A stretch of 44,683 nt of DNA from Betaproteobacteria bacterium (GCA_016791265.1 JAEUMY010000011.1:1-44683), one strand, 5' to 3'. Counted from the stretch's first letter, positions 16,894-27,073 are shown. Made by a program: numbers and translations. Notes: a model not told the origin generated them from the sequence alone.

Positions 16894-17529
16894 ATGACTT
16901 TCAAGCTGTTCAAGCAGGCCGCGTCGGCGGCACTTTTCACCTTGGCCGCCACTTCGCACGCGCAAGAGGTGGCCCCGGATGAGCTGGTCCGCCGCACCAC
17001 CACCGAGGTGTTGAACATCATCAAGGCCGACAAGGACCTCGCCAACGGAGACACGCGCAAGATCGTTCAGCTGGCCGAGGAGAAGGTGCTGCCCAATTTC
17101 AACTTCTCCCGCATGACCCAGCTCGCGGTGGGTCGCGCTTGGCGTGATGCCACGGACGCGCAGAAAGAAGCGCTGACCAAGGAGTTTCGCACGTTGCTCG
17201 TGCGCACCTATTCCACCTCACTCAGCCAATATCGCAATCAGACCATCGAGGTGAAGCCCGCCAAGGTTGCCGCGGGCGAGAAGGAAACGGTGGTCAAGAC
17301 CCAGATCAATCAGCCGGGCGGGCAGCCGATTCCCATCGACTACAGCATGGAAAAGACCGACAAGGGCTGGCGGGCCTACGATATCGTGGTGGATGGCGTC
17401 AGTCTCGTGACCAACTATCGCAGCACCTTCGCCGAAGAGGTGCGCAAGTCCGGTATCGACGGTCTCGTCAAGACGCTGGCCGACCGCAACGCCAAGTCCG
17501 CGCAGGGCAAGTCCGAGGCCAAGAAGTAG
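16894..17529 (+). CDS. mlaC: MlaC, periplasmic phospholipid shuttle
   Basis: A 211-aa protein with a Sec signal peptide cleaved near ATSHA-Q (residue 23). The mature part has family features: VLNIIKADKDLANGDTRKI, VLPNFNFSRMTQLAVGRAWR, FRTLLVRTYSTSLSQY and YDIVVDGVSLVTNYR. It carries phospholipid between the outer-membrane lipoprotein MlaA and MlaD. An iterated palindrome lies 21 bases upstream of the start, between mlaD and mlaC; the mlaA (vacJ) gene that some relatives have in this operon is not present. Confidence 0.94.
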   Translation: MTFKLFKQAASAALFTLAATSHAQEVAPDELVRRTTTEVLNIIKADKDLANGDTRKIVQLAEEKVLPNFNFSRMTQLAVGRAWRDATDAQKEALTKEFRTLLVRTYSTSLSQYRNQTIEVKPAKVAAGEKETVVKTQINQPGGQPIPIDYSMEKTDKGWRAYDIVVDGVSLVTNYRSTFAEEVRKSGIDGLVKTLADRNAKSAQGKSEAKK

Positions 17530-17533
17530 GCGC

Positions 17534-17842
17534 ATGAACGCGGAATCGCTCCAGCTCGAGGGTGACCTCACCTTTGCGCGCCTGCCGGAAATTCTGGCGT
17601 TGACAGAGGCGTTCACCCAGCGGCCGGACCTGCCCGATTGTCTGTCCATCGACCTCTCGAAAGTCGGTGAGGTCGACTCCTCCGCCGTCGCCCTGCTGCT
17701 GCGGTGGCGGCGCGAGGCGGAGCGGCTCAAGCGCCGCATTCAGTTCATCAACCTCCCCGCCCCGCTGGCATCGCTCGCGGAGCTCTACGGCGTGACCGAG
17801 ATCGTGCAATCGCACAGCATCACCGACTGCTCGGCCGGATGA
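17534..17842 (+). CDS. mlaB: MlaB, STAS-domain subunit
   Basis: A 102-aa single STAS domain: VDSSAVALLLRWRREAERL is the conserved loop and helix that carries the Asp-Ser-Ser signature and docks on MlaF. In the E. coli complex MlaB stabilises the MlaF dimer. It starts 4 bases after mlaC and its TGA overlaps the ATG of the next ABC ATPase (ATGA). Confidence 0.88.
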   Translation: MNAESLQLEGDLTFARLPEILALTEAFTQRPDLPDCLSIDLSKVGEVDSSAVALLLRWRREAERLKRRIQFINLPAPLASLAELYGVTEIVQSHSITDCSAG

Positions 17843-18744
17843 CGTCCGCGGTCAGCATCCGCGGCGTTGAAAAGCGGTTTGGATCTCTCCGGGCTCTCGA
17901 TCAGGTTTCGCTCGAGATCGAGCAGGGCGAGTTTTTCGCCTTGTTGGGCCCCAACGGCGCGGGCAAAACCACACTGATCAGCGCGCTGGGCGGGCTGGTT
18001 CGGCCGGATGCCGGACAGCTCGCGGTCATGGGCCATGACGTCGCGGCCGATTACCGGCTGGCGCGCGCGCGGCTGGGCATCGTCCCGCAGGAGATCGTGT
18101 TCGACCCCTTCTTCTCCGTTCGGGAGACCCTTTTCATCCAGGCCGGCTACTTCGGCATTCCGCGCTCCGCCGCCCTGACGGCATGGGTGGATGAACTGCT
18201 GCACAAGCTCGCATTGACCGTGAAGGCGGACAACAACATGCGCCAACTCTCCGGCGGCATGAAGCGGCGGGTTCTGGTCGCTCAGGCGCTGGTGCATCGT
18301 CCGCCCGTCATCGTGCTGGATGAGCCGACGGCGGGCGTGGACGTGGAGCTCCGCCAGACCCTCTGGGCCTTCGTGCGCGAGCTCAATCAGGCCGGGCACA
18401 CCATTCTGCTCACCACGCATTATCTGGAAGAGGCGCAGCAGCTATGCCAGCGCATCGCCATGCTGAAGCAGGGGCGAGTGGTCGCCCTGGAACGCACCGA
18501 GGACTTGCTGTCGGCGTTTTCCGACCGTGTGCTTCGCGTGAAAATCGAGGGATCGCTCAAGGCCGACCTCGCCGCCCGCGCGCGGCCGGCGGATGACGGC
18601 TGGATCGAGTTCGTCTTGCATGACCTCGCGGAGGTGGAGCCGTTGCTGGCGTCGCTGCGCTCGACGGGCGTCGCTGTGCGCCGCATGGAAGTGACCGAGC
18701 CGGACCTGGAAGAAGTGTTCCTCCACGTCATGGAGACCCATTGA
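17839..18744 (+). CDS. ABC-2 type exporter ATPase
   Basis: A 301-aa ATPase from the ATG at 17839, overlapping mlaB by 4 bases. Walker A is GPNGAGKT, signature LSGGMKRRV, Walker B VIVLDEPTAGVDVE and H-loop LLTTHYLEEA. The extra C-terminal ~80 residues (VLRVKIEGSL..., EPDLEEVFLHV) are typical of exporters in the CcmA/YadG group. It pairs with the permease just downstream. In related bacteria this YadGH-like pair is usually found between mlaB and ibaG; its substrate is not established. Confidence 0.9.
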   Translation: MTSAVSIRGVEKRFGSLRALDQVSLEIEQGEFFALLGPNGAGKTTLISALGGLVRPDAGQLAVMGHDVAADYRLARARLGIVPQEIVFDPFFSVRETLFIQAGYFGIPRSAALTAWVDELLHKLALTVKADNNMRQLSGGMKRRVLVAQALVHRPPVIVLDEPTAGVDVELRQTLWAFVRELNQAGHTILLTTHYLEEAQQLCQRIAMLKQGRVVALERTEDLLSAFSDRVLRVKIEGSLKADLAARARPADDGWIEFVLHDLAEVEPLLASLRSTGVAVRRMEVTEPDLEEVFLHVMETH

Positions 18745-18745
18745 C

Positions 18746-19507
18746 ATGGCCGGCATCGGCTTTCGCACCTTGCTCTACAAGGAAGTGCTGAGATTCTGGA
18801 AGGTGGCGTTCCAGACCATCGCGGCGCCCGTGCTGACGGCGGTGCTCTACCTGCTCATTTTCGCGCAGGCCCTGCGCGGAACGACCGAACCTTTTCCCGG
18901 TGTGAGCTATGCGCAGTTTCTTGTTCCGGGACTGGCGATGATGTCCATGCTGCAGAACGCCTTCGCCAACAGCTCCTCCAGTCTCATTCAATCGAAGATC
19001 ACAGGCAACATTCTCTTCATCCTGCTGCCGCCGCTGTCGCATTGGGATTTGTATTGGGCGTACCTGCTTGCCTCGGTTGCGCGCGCCATCGCCGTGGGCG
19101 CGGGCGTGTTCCTTGTGGCCGTGCTCATGGCCGACGTGCCCGTGCGACATCCGCTCTGGGGGCTGGCCTTCGCCCTGATCGGCAGCGGCATGCTGGGCGC
19201 GATGGGCATCATCGCCGGCCTCTGGGCGGACAAGTTCGATCAGATGGCGGCGTTCCAGAACTTCATCATCATGCCGCTCACCTTCCTGTCTGGCGTGTTC
19301 TATTCCATTCAGGGGTTGCCGCCGGTGTGGCAGGCGGTCTCGCATCTCAACCCCTTCTTCTACGTGATCGACGGTTTTCGTTTCGGATTCTTCGGCCAGG
19401 CCGATGTCTCGCCCTGGCTCTCGCTCGCGGTGGCGTCGACGGCATTTCTCGCCGTCTCGCTCGTCACGGTCGGGCTGCTAAAATCCGGCTACAAGCTGAG
19501 ACATTGA
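18746..19507 (+). CDS. ABC-2 type exporter permease (YadH-like)
   Basis: A 253-aa protein with about six membrane segments: [93 protein letters not shown] and [20 protein letters not shown]. The motif [17 protein letters not shown] and the [16 protein letters not shown] loop are typical of the ABC2/YadH family. It starts one base after the ATPase gene stop and forms a complete exporter with it. Confidence 0.9.
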   Translation: MAGIGFRTLLYKEVLRFWKVAFQTIAAPVLTAVLYLLIFAQALRGTTEPFPGVSYAQFLVPGLAMMSMLQNAFANSSSSLIQSKITGNILFILLPPLSHWDLYWAYLLASVARAIAVGAGVFLVAVLMADVPVRHPLWGLAFALIGSGMLGAMGIIAGLWADKFDQMAAFQNFIIMPLTFLSGVFYSIQGLPPVWQAVSHLNPFFYVIDGFRFGFFGQADVSPWLSLAVASTAFLAVSLVTVGLLKSGYKLRH

Positions 19508-19528
19508 ACGCGGCGCGGGTTGGCGCGT

Positions 19529-19542
19529 TGCGAATATTCGCA
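19529..19542. repeat. Iterated palindrome copy 5
   Basis: Full 14-mer extended to a 16-base palindrome TTGCGAATATTCGCAA, between the ABC permease gene and ibaG. Confidence 0.95.
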
Positions 19543-19589
19543 ATGGCCGCCCCATGGCCGCTCGCACGCCCACTCTACGGATCGACATC

Positions 19590-19838
19590 ATGACCACACC
19601 CGAGGCCATTGAAGGCTACCTGCGCACCGGCATCGTCTGCGACCACCTCGCCGTGAGTGGCGACGGCGCGCATTTCGAGGCGGTGATCGTGAGCTCTGCA
19701 TTCGCCGGCAAGAGTCGCGTGGCCCGCCACCAGATCGTCTATGGCGCGCTCGGCGACCGCATGCGCGAGGAAATTCACGCCCTGTCCATGAAGACCCATA
19801 CGCCCGAGGAATGGGCGGCCATCCAGGCCGGGAGTTGA
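19590..19838 (+). CDS. ibaG: IbaG, BolA-family protein
   Basis: An 82-aa protein from the ATG at 19590; an in-frame ATG at 19554 would add 12 residues not seen in the family. The BolA signature is [21 protein letters not shown], ending with the usual short helix around [12 protein letters not shown]. BolA-like proteins bind Fe-S clusters with monothiol glutaredoxins; IbaG is linked to acid stress and cell envelope. Normally murA follows in this neighbourhood, but here hisG starts only 4 bases after the stop. Confidence 0.9.
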   Translation: MTTPEAIEGYLRTGIVCDHLAVSGDGAHFEAVIVSSAFAGKSRVARHQIVYGALGDRMREEIHALSMKTHTPEEWAAIQAGS

Positions 19839-19842
19839 ACCG

Positions 19843-20490
19843 ATGGCCATCACCATCGCCTTGTCGAAGGGGCGCATCTTTGAAGAGACCCTGCCGCTCC
19901 TCGACGAGGCGGCGATTCAGCCGACCGACGATCCTGAGACTTCGCGCAAACTCATCATCGCCACCTCGCGGCCGGACGTGCGGCTCATCATCGTTCGGGC
20001 GAGCGACGTGCCGACCTATGTGCGCCATGGCGCGGCCGACCTCGGCATCGCGGGGCGCGACGTGCTCATGGAGCACGACACCGCCGGACTTTACATGCCG
20101 GTCGATCTCGCCATCGCGCGTTGCCGCATGATGGTCGCTTGCCGCGACGACTTCGACTACGAGGCGCACACCCGGCGTGGCGCGCGGCTGCGCGTGGCGA
20201 CCAAGTACATCCAGACGGCGCGGGAGCATTTCGCGGCGAAGGGTATGCATGTCGATCTGATCAAGCTCTATGGCTCGATGGAGCTTGCGCCGCTCACCGG
20301 ACTGTCCGATGCCATCGTCGATCTCGTGTCGTCCGGCAACACGCTGAAGGCCAATCGGCTGCGGGCGGTGGAGGAGATCGCCGCCATTTCCAGCCGGCTC
20401 ATCATCAACCGAGCGGCGCTGAAGCTGAAGCGCGCCGAGGTCCAGCCGCTCATCGATACTTTCTCGCGATCCGCCGGGAGCGGAACATGA
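19843..20490 (+). CDS. hisG: HisG, ATP phosphoribosyltransferase (short form)
   Basis: A 215-aa catalytic subunit for the first step of histidine synthesis (ATP + PRPP). Motifs: [39 protein letters not shown], and the PRPP loop [14 protein letters not shown]. It lacks the ~80-residue regulatory domain of long HisG, so it should need the HisZ subunit, which is not in the window. It starts 4 bases after ibaG and overlaps hisD. Confidence 0.96.
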   Translation: MAITIALSKGRIFEETLPLLDEAAIQPTDDPETSRKLIIATSRPDVRLIIVRASDVPTYVRHGAADLGIAGRDVLMEHDTAGLYMPVDLAIARCRMMVACRDDFDYEAHTRRGARLRVATKYIQTAREHFAAKGMHVDLIKLYGSMELAPLTGLSDAIVDLVSSGNTLKANRLRAVEEIAAISSRLIINRAALKLKRAEVQPLIDTFSRSAGSGT

Positions 20491-21803
20491 TGCGTCGACT
20501 TGAACAGGGTTCGCCCACTTTCAGCGCCGAACTCGCGGCACTCGTCGCGCTCGAGTCCGCGCTTGACCCGGAGGTCGATGCCGCGGTTGCCAAAATTCTC
20601 GCAGCGGTGCGGGCGGAAGGCGACACGGCGCTCATCGAATACACGCGGCGTTTCGACCGCTGGACGCCCACCTCCATTTCCGAGTTGGAGATTCCGATCG
20701 AACGATGCCAGACGTCCCTCGCCGATCTCCCGGCCAAGTTGCGTGCCGCGCTGAACGTCGCCGCGGACCGCATTCGCCGCTATCACGACCGGCAAAAGCT
20801 GGAGTCGTGGCAGTACACCGAGCCAGATGGCACGGTGCTGGGTCAGCAGATCACGCCGCTCGATCGTGTCGGGCTGTATGTCCCGGGCGGCAAGGCGGCC
20901 TATCCGTCGTCGGTGCTCATGAACGCCATCGCCGCCAAGGTGGCCGGCGTGCGCGAGATCATCATGGTGACACCCACACCGGAAGCGGGGTTGAACGACA
21001 TGGTGCTGGCTGCCGCGGCGCTGGTGGGCGTGGACCGCGTGTTTCGCGTGGGCGGCGCGCAGGCCGTGGGCGCGCTGGCTCACGGCACGGCGCTGGTGCC
21101 GGCGGTGGACAAGATCGTGGGACCGGGCAATGCCTATGTCGCGGCTGCCAAGCGCCGCGTGTTCGGCACGGTGGGCATCGACATGGTGGCCGGGCCCTCC
21201 GAGATTCTCATCATCTGCGACGGCAGCAGCCCGCCGGACTGGGTCGCGTTGGATCTGTTCTCGCAGGCCGAGCACGACGAGATCGCGCAATCCATCCTGC
21301 TCTGTCCCGACGGTGAGTTTCTGGATCGCGTTGCCGTGAGCATCGAACGCCTCCTCCCCGCGCAGCCGCGCGCCGACATCATTCGCGCGTCGCTGATGAA
21401 TCGGGGCGCCTTGATCCAGGTCGAGAGTCTGGAGGCGGCCTGTGCCCTCAGCAATGAGCTGGCGCCCGAGCATCTGGAACTGTCCGTCACCGACCCCGAA
21501 GCCCTGCTTGCGAATATTCGCCATGCGGGCGCCATTTTCCTCGGCCGCTTTTCCTCGGAATCCATCGGCGACTATTGCGCCGGCCCCAACCACGTGCTGC
21601 CGACTTCGCGCACGGCGCGGTTCTCGTCGCCGCTCGGCGTGTATGACTTCCAGAAGCGTTCATCGCTTGTCAAAGTGTCGCCCGCCGGGGCGAAGACACT
21701 CGGGCAAATCGCCGCCACGCTAGCGCGCACCGAAGGTCTGGAGGCGCACGCGCAGTCGGCCGAGTGCCGCTTTTCGCCCGTGACGCCCGGCACGGAAGGC
21801 TGA
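20487..21803 (+). CDS. hisD: HisD, histidinol dehydrogenase
   Basis: A 438-aa enzyme from the first of two adjacent ATG codons (20487, 20490), overlapping the hisG stop. It oxidises histidinol to histidine in two NAD-dependent steps. Motifs: [70 protein letters not shown] (zinc/catalytic region) and [12 protein letters not shown] copy of the iterated palindrome encodes ANIR in [14 protein letters not shown], at a position that tolerates change. Overlap with hisG indicates coupling. Confidence 0.96.
   Translation: MMRRLEQGSPTFSAELAALVALESALDPEVDAAVAKILAAVRAEGDTALIEYTRRFDRWTPTSISELEIPIERCQTSLADLPAKLRAALNVAADRIRRYHDRQKLESWQYTEPDGTVLGQQITPLDRVGLYVPGGKAAYPSSVLMNAIAAKVAGVREIIMVTPTPEAGLNDMVLAAAALVGVDRVFRVGGAQAVGALAHGTALVPAVDKIVGPGNAYVAAAKRRVFGTVGIDMVAGPSEILIICDGSSPPDWVALDLFSQAEHDEIAQSILLCPDGEFLDRVAVSIERLLPAQPRADIIRASLMNRGALIQVESLEAACALSNELAPEHLELSVTDPEALLANIRHAGAIFLGRFSSESIGDYCAGPNHVLPTSRTARFSSPLGVYDFQKRSSLVKVSPAGAKTLGQIAATLARTEGLEAHAQSAECRFSPVTPGTEG
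21510..21521. repeat. Iterated palindrome copy 6
   Basis: 12-mer with flanks T and C inside hisD, read as ANIR. Confidence 0.95.
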
Positions 21804-21805
21804 GC

Positions 21806-22867
21806 ATGACGGTATCGGATTGGATCCGCCCGGAAGTCGGGGCGCTCACGGCGTATCACGTTCCCGACGCCACCGGCTTCATCAAGCTGGATGCGATGGA
21901 GAATCCGTTTTCCCTGCCGTCGGCGCTCGCGCCGGGGCTGGCCGACGCGCTGGCCGCCGCCAGTCTGAACCGCTACCCCGATCCGGCCGCGAGTGGGCTT
22001 CGCGACACGCTGCGAAGAGTGGCCGGCATCCCCGCCGAGTACGACCTCATGCTGGGCAACGGATCGGACGAGATCATCCAGGTCATCGCGCTCGCGCTGG
22101 CCCGTCCGGGGGCCACGCTCATGTCGGTGGAGCCGGCTTTCGTGATGTTCAAGGTGATCGCCGAGCTGACGGGACTGCGCTACGTCGGCGTGCCGCTCAC
22201 GGCGGACTTCGCACTCGATGAGGCGGCGGTGATGTCCGCGCTCGCTCGGGAGCGGCCGGCCGTGCTGTTCCTGGCCTGCCCCAACAATCCCACCGGCAAT
22301 CTGTTCGACCTGGATGTGGTGGAGCGCGTGATTCGCGCGGCGCCTGGATTGGTTGTCGTGGACGAAGCCTACTCGGCATTCGCCAAAGAGAGTTTTCTGC
22401 CGAGGCTTGGGCGGCATCCCAACGCGGTCCTTATGCGAACGCTGTCCAAGCTGGGTCTGGCTGGCCTGCGGTTGGGCTATCTTGCCGGTTGTCGCGAGTG
22501 GTTGGCCGAGTTCGACAAGGTTCGGCTGCCGTACAACATCAACGCCTTGTCGCAGGCGGCGGCCCGGTTCGCGCTGACGCACCATGATGTGCTCGCCGCG
22601 CAGGCCGCCGTCATCGTTGCCGAGCGTGAGCGCGTGGCGACGGCGCTGGCCGCGATGCCGGGTGTGTGGGTGTTCCCGTCGGAGGCCAATTTCCTGCTCT
22701 TTCGTGTCGCCGACGCGGATCGCCTCTTCGCTTCGCTCAAGTCGCGTAAGATTCTGGTCAAGAACGTCAGTCGCGCGCATCCCTTGCTGGCCGATTGTCT
22801 TCGAGTGTCCATGGGAACGGCGGTCGAAAACACCGCGTTCCTTTCCGCCGTGGAATCTTCGCTGTAG
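21806..22867 (+). CDS. hisC: HisC, histidinol-phosphate aminotransferase
   Basis: A 353-aa PLP enzyme from the ATG at 21806, 2 bases after the hisD stop. Fold type I aminotransferase motifs: NGSDEIIQVIALALARPG, CPNNPTGN, VVVDEAYSAF and the PLP lysine in TLSKLGLAGLRLGYLAG. It transaminates imidazole acetol phosphate to histidinol phosphate. The length is normal and all key residues seen are present. Confidence 0.96.
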   Translation: MTVSDWIRPEVGALTAYHVPDATGFIKLDAMENPFSLPSALAPGLADALAAASLNRYPDPAASGLRDTLRRVAGIPAEYDLMLGNGSDEIIQVIALALARPGATLMSVEPAFVMFKVIAELTGLRYVGVPLTADFALDEAAVMSALARERPAVLFLACPNNPTGNLFDLDVVERVIRAAPGLVVVDEAYSAFAKESFLPRLGRHPNAVLMRTLSKLGLAGLRLGYLAGCREWLAEFDKVRLPYNINALSQAAARFALTHHDVLAAQAAVIVAERERVATALAAMPGVWVFPSEANFLLFRVADADRLFASLKSRKILVKNVSRAHPLLADCLRVSMGTAVENTAFLSAVESSL

Positions 22868-22879
22868 TGTCCTTTCGCC

Positions 22880-23467
22880 ATGCGCACCGCCCAAGTCACC
22901 CGCAACACCCGTGAGACCCAGATCACCGCGCGCGTGAATCTGGATGGCACGGGCCAAGGCACGCTCGATACCGGCGTCCCCTTTCTCGATCACATGCTGG
23001 ATCAGGTGGTGCGTCATGGTCTGATCGACATCGAACTGAAGGCCGCGGGTGACCTGCACATCGACGCGCATCACACGGTCGAGGATGTCGGCATCACCCT
23101 GGGTCAGGCCATGGCCAGGGCTTGGGGCGACAGGACCGGCGTGCGCCGCTTCGGTCACGCCTATTGCCCGTTGGACGAGGCGATGTCGCGAGTGGTGATT
23201 GATTTGTCAGGACGTCCCGGTCTGGAATTCCACGTGCCGTTCACCCGACCACGCGTGGGCGAGTTTGATGTCGACCTCGTCTACGAATTCTTTCAGGGCT
23301 TCGTGAATCACGCGCAGGCCACCTTGCACATCGACAATCTGCGCGGTGTCAACGCCCACCATCAGGCCGAGACCGTGTTCAAGGCGTTCGGCCGGGCGCT
23401 GCGCATGGCTGTGGAGCTGGATCCGCGCGCCGCCGGCGTCATGCCTTCCACCAAAGGGATTTTGTAG
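22880..23467 (+). CDS. hisB: HisB, imidazoleglycerol-phosphate dehydratase
   Basis: A 195-aa single-function dehydratase, without the phosphatase domain of the enterobacterial bifunctional HisB. The manganese-binding motifs are present: [31 protein letters not shown], and [17 protein letters not shown] near the end. The separate histidinol phosphatase must be encoded elsewhere. Twelve bases separate it from hisC. Confidence 0.96.
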   Translation: MRTAQVTRNTRETQITARVNLDGTGQGTLDTGVPFLDHMLDQVVRHGLIDIELKAAGDLHIDAHHTVEDVGITLGQAMARAWGDRTGVRRFGHAYCPLDEAMSRVVIDLSGRPGLEFHVPFTRPRVGEFDVDLVYEFFQGFVNHAQATLHIDNLRGVNAHHQAETVFKAFGRALRMAVELDPRAAGVMPSTKGIL

Positions 23468-23475
23468 CCGCCATC

Positions 23476-24099
23476 ATGGAACGCGTCGTGGTGGTCGACT
23501 ACGGCATGGGCAATCTTCGGTCGGTCGAACGTGCGCTGAAGCATGTCGCCGCGGATGCGGAGGTGTCCATTTCTTCCAGCCCGGAAGCGGTCCGGAACGC
23601 GCATCGCGTGGTGTTCCCCGGCCAGGGCGCCATGCCCGATTGCATGCGCTACCTGCGTGAGACGGGCCTTGAGGACGCTGTGCGGGATGCGGCCGACCGA
23701 AAGCCGTTTCTGGGTATCTGTGTGGGCATGCAGATGCTGCTCGAGCACTCCGAGGAAGGCGACACGCCCGGGCTTGGCATTCTGCCCGGCCGGGTGCGCC
23801 GATTCGCGCCGCCCGAGGGCAGCGGAATGAAGGTGCCGCACATGGGGTGGAACGAGGTGGCGCACGACGGCGCGCATCCGATCTGGTCCGGCATCGCGTC
23901 CGATGAACGCTTCTATTTCGTGCATAGCTACTACTGCGCGCCGGGCGACGGCGAGGTGACCGCCGCCACATGCGAGTATTCGCTGCGCTTTACCGCGGCG
24001 CTGGCACGCGCTAATATTTTTGCCACGCAGTTCCACCCCGAAAAGAGCCATACCGTCGGTCTCTCGCTCTATCGCAATTTCCTCGCCTGGACGCCCTGA
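23476..24099 (+). CDS. hisH: HisH, glutaminase subunit of IGP synthase
   Basis: A 207-aa class I glutamine amidotransferase. The oxyanion/nucleophile segment is [18 protein letters not shown] with the catalytic Cys, and FHPEKS supplies His and Glu of the triad. [12 protein letters not shown] is the interface motif. It delivers ammonia to HisF. The segment CEYSLR is encoded by an 11/12 variant of the iterated palindrome (23972-23983). Confidence 0.96.
   Translation: MERVVVVDYGMGNLRSVERALKHVAADAEVSISSSPEAVRNAHRVVFPGQGAMPDCMRYLRETGLEDAVRDAADRKPFLGICVGMQMLLEHSEEGDTPGLGILPGRVRRFAPPEGSGMKVPHMGWNEVAHDGAHPIWSGIASDERFYFVHSYYCAPGDGEVTAATCEYSLRFTAALARANIFATQFHPEKSHTVGLSLYRNFLAWTP
23972..23983. repeat. 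Palindrome variant (11/12)
   Basis: GCGAGTATTCGC inside hisH (CEYSLR). Confidence 0.6.
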
Positions 24100-24137
24100 T
24101 TGCGGCGCCCCCCACTTTCCCCTCGCGGACCTTTCCC

Positions 24138-24869
24138 ATGCTCATCATTCCCGCCATCGATCTGAAGGACGGCCAGTGCGTCCGGCTGCAGCAGGGAGAC
24201 ATGAAGTCGGCCACCGTGTTTTCCGAGGACGCCGGCGCCACCGCGAAACACTGGCGGGCGCAGGGTGCCAAGCGTCTGCATGTGGTGGATCTGAACGGCG
24301 CCTTCGCGGGCAAACCGCGAAACGAGGCGGCGGTGAAGGACATCGTAGCGGCGGTGGGCGACGACATGCCCATTCAGCTGGGCGGCGGCGTGCGCGATCT
24401 CGACACCATCGAGCGTTATCTTGATGACGGCATCACGTGGATCGTCATCGGCACGGCGGCGGTGAAGAATCCAGGCTTCCTGCACGAGGCTTGCGATGCT
24501 TTTCCCGGCCACATCATCGTCGGCCTGGACGCCAAGGACGGCAAGGTCGCCACCGACGGCTGGTCCAAGCTCACCGGCCATGACGTGGTTGATCTCGCCA
24601 AGCGCTTTCAGGACTATGGTGTCGAAGCGGTGATCTACACCGATATCGGCCGTGACGGCATGATGACGGGCATCAACATCGACGCGACCGTCAAGCTCGC
24701 GCAGGCGCTCACCATCCCAGTCATCGCGAGCGGCGGCCTGAACAGCCTGGACGACGTGAAGAAGCTCATGGCGGTGGAATCCGAGGGCATCATGGGCGCC
24801 ATCACCGGCCGCGCCGTGTACGAAGGCAAGCTCGACTTCAAGAAGGCGCTCGCACTCACCGCTTCCTGA
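24138..24869 (+). CDS. hisA: HisA, ProFAR isomerase
   Basis: A 243-aa (beta-alpha)8 barrel. Starts [17 protein letters not shown] with the catalytic Asp of IPAIDL; the second catalytic Asp is in [12 protein letters not shown]. The phosphate-binding loops are QLGGGVRD and [12 protein letters not shown]. It isomerises ProFAR to PRFAR. It lies between hisH and hisF with 38- and 60-base gaps, the largest in the his block. Confidence 0.96.
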   Translation: MLIIPAIDLKDGQCVRLQQGDMKSATVFSEDAGATAKHWRAQGAKRLHVVDLNGAFAGKPRNEAAVKDIVAAVGDDMPIQLGGGVRDLDTIERYLDDGITWIVIGTAAVKNPGFLHEACDAFPGHIIVGLDAKDGKVATDGWSKLTGHDVVDLAKRFQDYGVEAVIYTDIGRDGMMTGINIDATVKLAQALTIPVIASGGLNSLDDVKKLMAVESEGIMGAITGRAVYEGKLDFKKALALTAS

Positions 24870-24929
24870 TCCGCCCCGGATCGAACTTCACGGCGCGCCC
24901 CGCGCGTCGTTCCGCCCACGGACCTTTCC

Positions 24930-25694
24930 ATGCTCGCCAAGCGCATCATTCCCTGTCTCGACGTCAATGCCGGCCGGGTGGTAAAGGGCATCAACTTCGT
25001 GTCCTTGCGCGATGCCGGCGACCCGGTGGAAATCGCACGTCGCTACGGTCAGGAGGGTGCCGACGAAATCACCTTTCTCGACATCACGGCGAGTTCCGAC
25101 GACCGGGACCTCATCCTGCCCATCATCGAGCAGGTGGCTGATCAGGTATTCATCCCGCTCACCGTGGGCGGCGGGGTGCGTAGCGTCGGCGATGTGCGGC
25201 GTTTGCTGAACGCGGGCGCGGACAAGATCAGCCTCAACACCGCCGCGATCAGCAACCCCGCGCTGGTGGCCGAGGCGGCGGGCAAATTCGGCTCGCAGGC
25301 CATAGTCGTCGCCATCGACGCGAAGGAGACCGCGCCGGGCCGCTGGGGCGTGTTCACCCACGGCGGACGAAATGCGGCGGGGCTGGATGCCGTCGCGTGG
25401 GCGCGGGAAGTGGCCCGTCTGGGTGCCGGTGAAATTCTGCTCACCAGCATGGATCGCGACGGCACGCGCCAAGGTTTCAACCTCCCGCTCACCCGCGCCG
25501 TCGCCGAGGCAGTCAGCGTGCCGGTGATCGCGAGCGGCGGTGTCGGCACTCTCGATCATCTGGCCGAAGGTGTTCTCGAAGGCAAGGCCGATGCGGTGCT
25601 GGCGGCCAGCATTTTCCACTACGGCGAATATTCGATCGCGGCGGCCAAGCGGCACATGGCCGCCAAAGGCATCGTCATGAGGATGTCATGGTGA
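24930..25694 (+). CDS. hisF: HisF, cyclase subunit of IGP synthase
   Basis: A 254-aa (beta-alpha)8 barrel paralogous to HisA. Catalytic Asp residues are in [15 protein letters not shown] and [13 protein letters not shown]. Phosphate loops are VGGGVRS and [13 protein letters not shown]. With HisH it makes IGP and AICAR. Near the end, [11 protein letters not shown] is encoded across an 11/12 palindrome variant (25624-25635). The end overlaps the hisI start by 7 bases. Confidence 0.97.
   Translation: MLAKRIIPCLDVNAGRVVKGINFVSLRDAGDPVEIARRYGQEGADEITFLDITASSDDRDLILPIIEQVADQVFIPLTVGGGVRSVGDVRRLLNAGADKISLNTAAISNPALVAEAAGKFGSQAIVVAIDAKETAPGRWGVFTHGGRNAAGLDAVAWAREVARLGAGEILLTSMDRDGTRQGFNLPLTRAVAEAVSVPVIASGGVGTLDHLAEGVLEGKADAVLAASIFHYGEYSIAAAKRHMAAKGIVMRMSW
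25624..25635. repeat. Palindrome variant (11/12)
   Basis: GCGAATATTCGA near the end of hisF (GEYSI). Confidence 0.7.
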
Positions 25695-26095
25695 CCGCGC
25701 CCAATGCGTGGCTGGCGGCCATCGCGTGGAACGAGGCGGGCCTCGTGCCGGTCGTGACGCAGGATGCGACTTCGGGCGAGGTCTTGATGCTGGCCTGGAT
25801 GTCCCGCGAGTCGCTTTCGCAAACCCTCCAGTCCGGCGACATGGTCTATTGGTCGCGCTCGCGCAACGCCTTGTGGCGAAAGGGTGAGACCTCAGGGCAC
25901 TTCCAGCGGGTGGTCGAACTACGCTTGGATTGCGACGCTGACGCATTGCTGGCCAAGGTCGAACAAGTGGGCGGCATCGCCTGTCATACCGGCCGGCGGG
26001 GTTGTTTCTTCAAGCTTTGGGATGCGCGAATGAGAGACTGGGTCATCACCGAGCCGGTGATTGCACTGGATCAACCCGGCGCGTTTCGCGAATGA
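25688..26095 (+). CDS. hisI: HisI, phosphoribosyl-AMP cyclohydrolase
   Basis: A 135-aa single-domain cyclohydrolase, separate from HisE. Motifs: [36 protein letters not shown], and the metal-binding LDCDADALL and [11 protein letters not shown]. It opens the adenine ring of PR-AMP. It overlaps hisF and is followed after 19 bases by hisE. Confidence 0.96.
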   Translation: MVTAPNAWLAAIAWNEAGLVPVVTQDATSGEVLMLAWMSRESLSQTLQSGDMVYWSRSRNALWRKGETSGHFQRVVELRLDCDADALLAKVEQVGGIACHTGRRGCFFKLWDARMRDWVITEPVIALDQPGAFRE

Positions 26096-26114
26096 ATTTC
26101 CGAGGGTGCGAGAC

Positions 26115-26444
26115 ATGAACACAAGCGCAGACACGTTGAACCGCATTGCCGCGACCATCGAAAGCCGCAAGGGCCAGGATGCCGGCAAGTCCTACGTCGC
26201 GAGCCTCTTCGCCAAGGGGCCGAACGCGATACTGAAAAAACTCGGCGAGGAGTGCGCCGAGACCTTGATCGCCGCCAAGGATCAGGATCGCGAGGCCATC
26301 CTTCACGAGACGGCCGATCTCTGGTTTCACAGCATGGTGCTGTTGGCCCATGCGAATATTCGCATCGACGAAGTCATCGCCGAACTCGCCCGCCGCGAAG
26401 GGGTCTCTGGTCATGACGAAAAGGCGGCGCGGAAGGCGACCTGA
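26115..26444 (+). CDS. hisE: HisE, phosphoribosyl-ATP pyrophosphatase
   Basis: A 109-aa all-helical MazG-like protein from the ATG at 26115. Motifs: SYVASLFAKGPNAILKKLGE, EECAETLIAAKD and HETADLWFHSMVLLA supply the metal-binding acidic residues. The palindrome at 26352-26363 encodes ANIR, followed by IDEV, in the variable stretch after the core. It is the last his gene. Confidence 0.95.
   Translation: MNTSADTLNRIAATIESRKGQDAGKSYVASLFAKGPNAILKKLGEECAETLIAAKDQDREAILHETADLWFHSMVLLAHANIRIDEVIAELARREGVSGHDEKAARKAT
26351..26364. repeat. Iterated palindrome copy 7
   Basis: Full 14-mer, extended to a 16-base palindrome ATGCGAATATTCGCAT, inside hisE, read as ANIR. Confidence 0.95.
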
Positions 26445-26460
26445 CCCTCAAGGAGGAGCA

Positions 26461-26826
26461 ATGGACAACAACACCATCTTCGGCAAGATTCTGCGCGGCG
26501 AGCTGCCGTGCGGAAAGGTTCATGAAGACGAGCTTGTGCTCGCGTTCCATGACATTCATCCAGCAGCGGAGGTGCATTTTTTGATCATTCCGAAGAAGTT
26601 CATTCCGACCCTCGCCGACGTCACGCCAGATGACACGGCGCTCCTCGGCCACATGCTGGCGCTGGCGCCAGTGTTGGCGAAGAAAGAGGGGCTGACGGAT
26701 GGCTTTCGCACCGTCATCAACACCGGCAGACTGGGCAAGCAGGACGTGTATCATTTGCACATTCACGTTTTCGGCAATCGCCCCGGCGGCGACGCGCTGA
26801 AGACCATGGCCGGGCCTGCGGCCTGA
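26461..26826 (+). CDS. HIT-family hydrolase (HinT-like)
   Basis: A 121-aa protein from the ATG at 26461 with a strong AAGGAGGA site just upstream. Motifs: [34 protein letters not shown], and the histidine triad HLHIHVFG. HinT proteins hydrolyse nucleoside phosphoramidates. The gene commonly sits between hisE and tatA in betaproteobacteria. Confidence 0.93.
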   Translation: MDNNTIFGKILRGELPCGKVHEDELVLAFHDIHPAAEVHFLIIPKKFIPTLADVTPDDTALLGHMLALAPVLAKKEGLTDGFRTVINTGRLGKQDVYHLHIHVFGNRPGGDALKTMAGPAA

Positions 26827-26857
26827 CCCAAGCGGTTCAGCTCTCAAGGAGATTCAC

Positions 26858-27073
26858 ATGGGTTCATTCAGCATCTGGCACTGGCTGGTGGTGCTGGTCA
26901 TCGTCCTGCTTGTGTTCGGCACCAAGAAGCTGCGCAACATCGGTAGCGATCTCGGCGGCGCCGTGAAGGGTTTCAAGGACGGCATGAAGGGCGATGGCAG
27001 CGAGGCCAAGCCGGGTCAACTGGCTGGCGGCCAAACCATCGAGGGCGAGGTCAAGGACAAGCAAAAGTCCTGA
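26858..27073 (+). CDS. tatA: TatA, twin-arginine translocase pore subunit
   Basis: A 71-aa protein with a single N-terminal membrane helix ([20 protein letters not shown]), the [20 protein letters not shown] hinge and amphipathic helix, and a charged tail. A good AAGGAG site precedes it. It oligomerises to form the passage for folded proteins. Confidence 0.96.
   Translation: MGSFSIWHWLVVLVIVLLVFGTKKLRNIGSDLGGAVKGFKDGMKGDGSEAKPGQLAGGQTIEGEVKDKQKS

Noticed and set aside
20268..21593. 441-codon minus frame opposite hisG/hisD
   Set aside because: Same reason: His/Arg-rich mirror frame over conserved genes.
21572..23158. 528-codon open frame on the minus strand opposite hisD, hisC and hisB
   Set aside because: Opposite strand of three clearly conserved enzymes; composition (many His, Arg, Gln) is that of a mirror frame in GC-rich DNA and no motif is recognisable.
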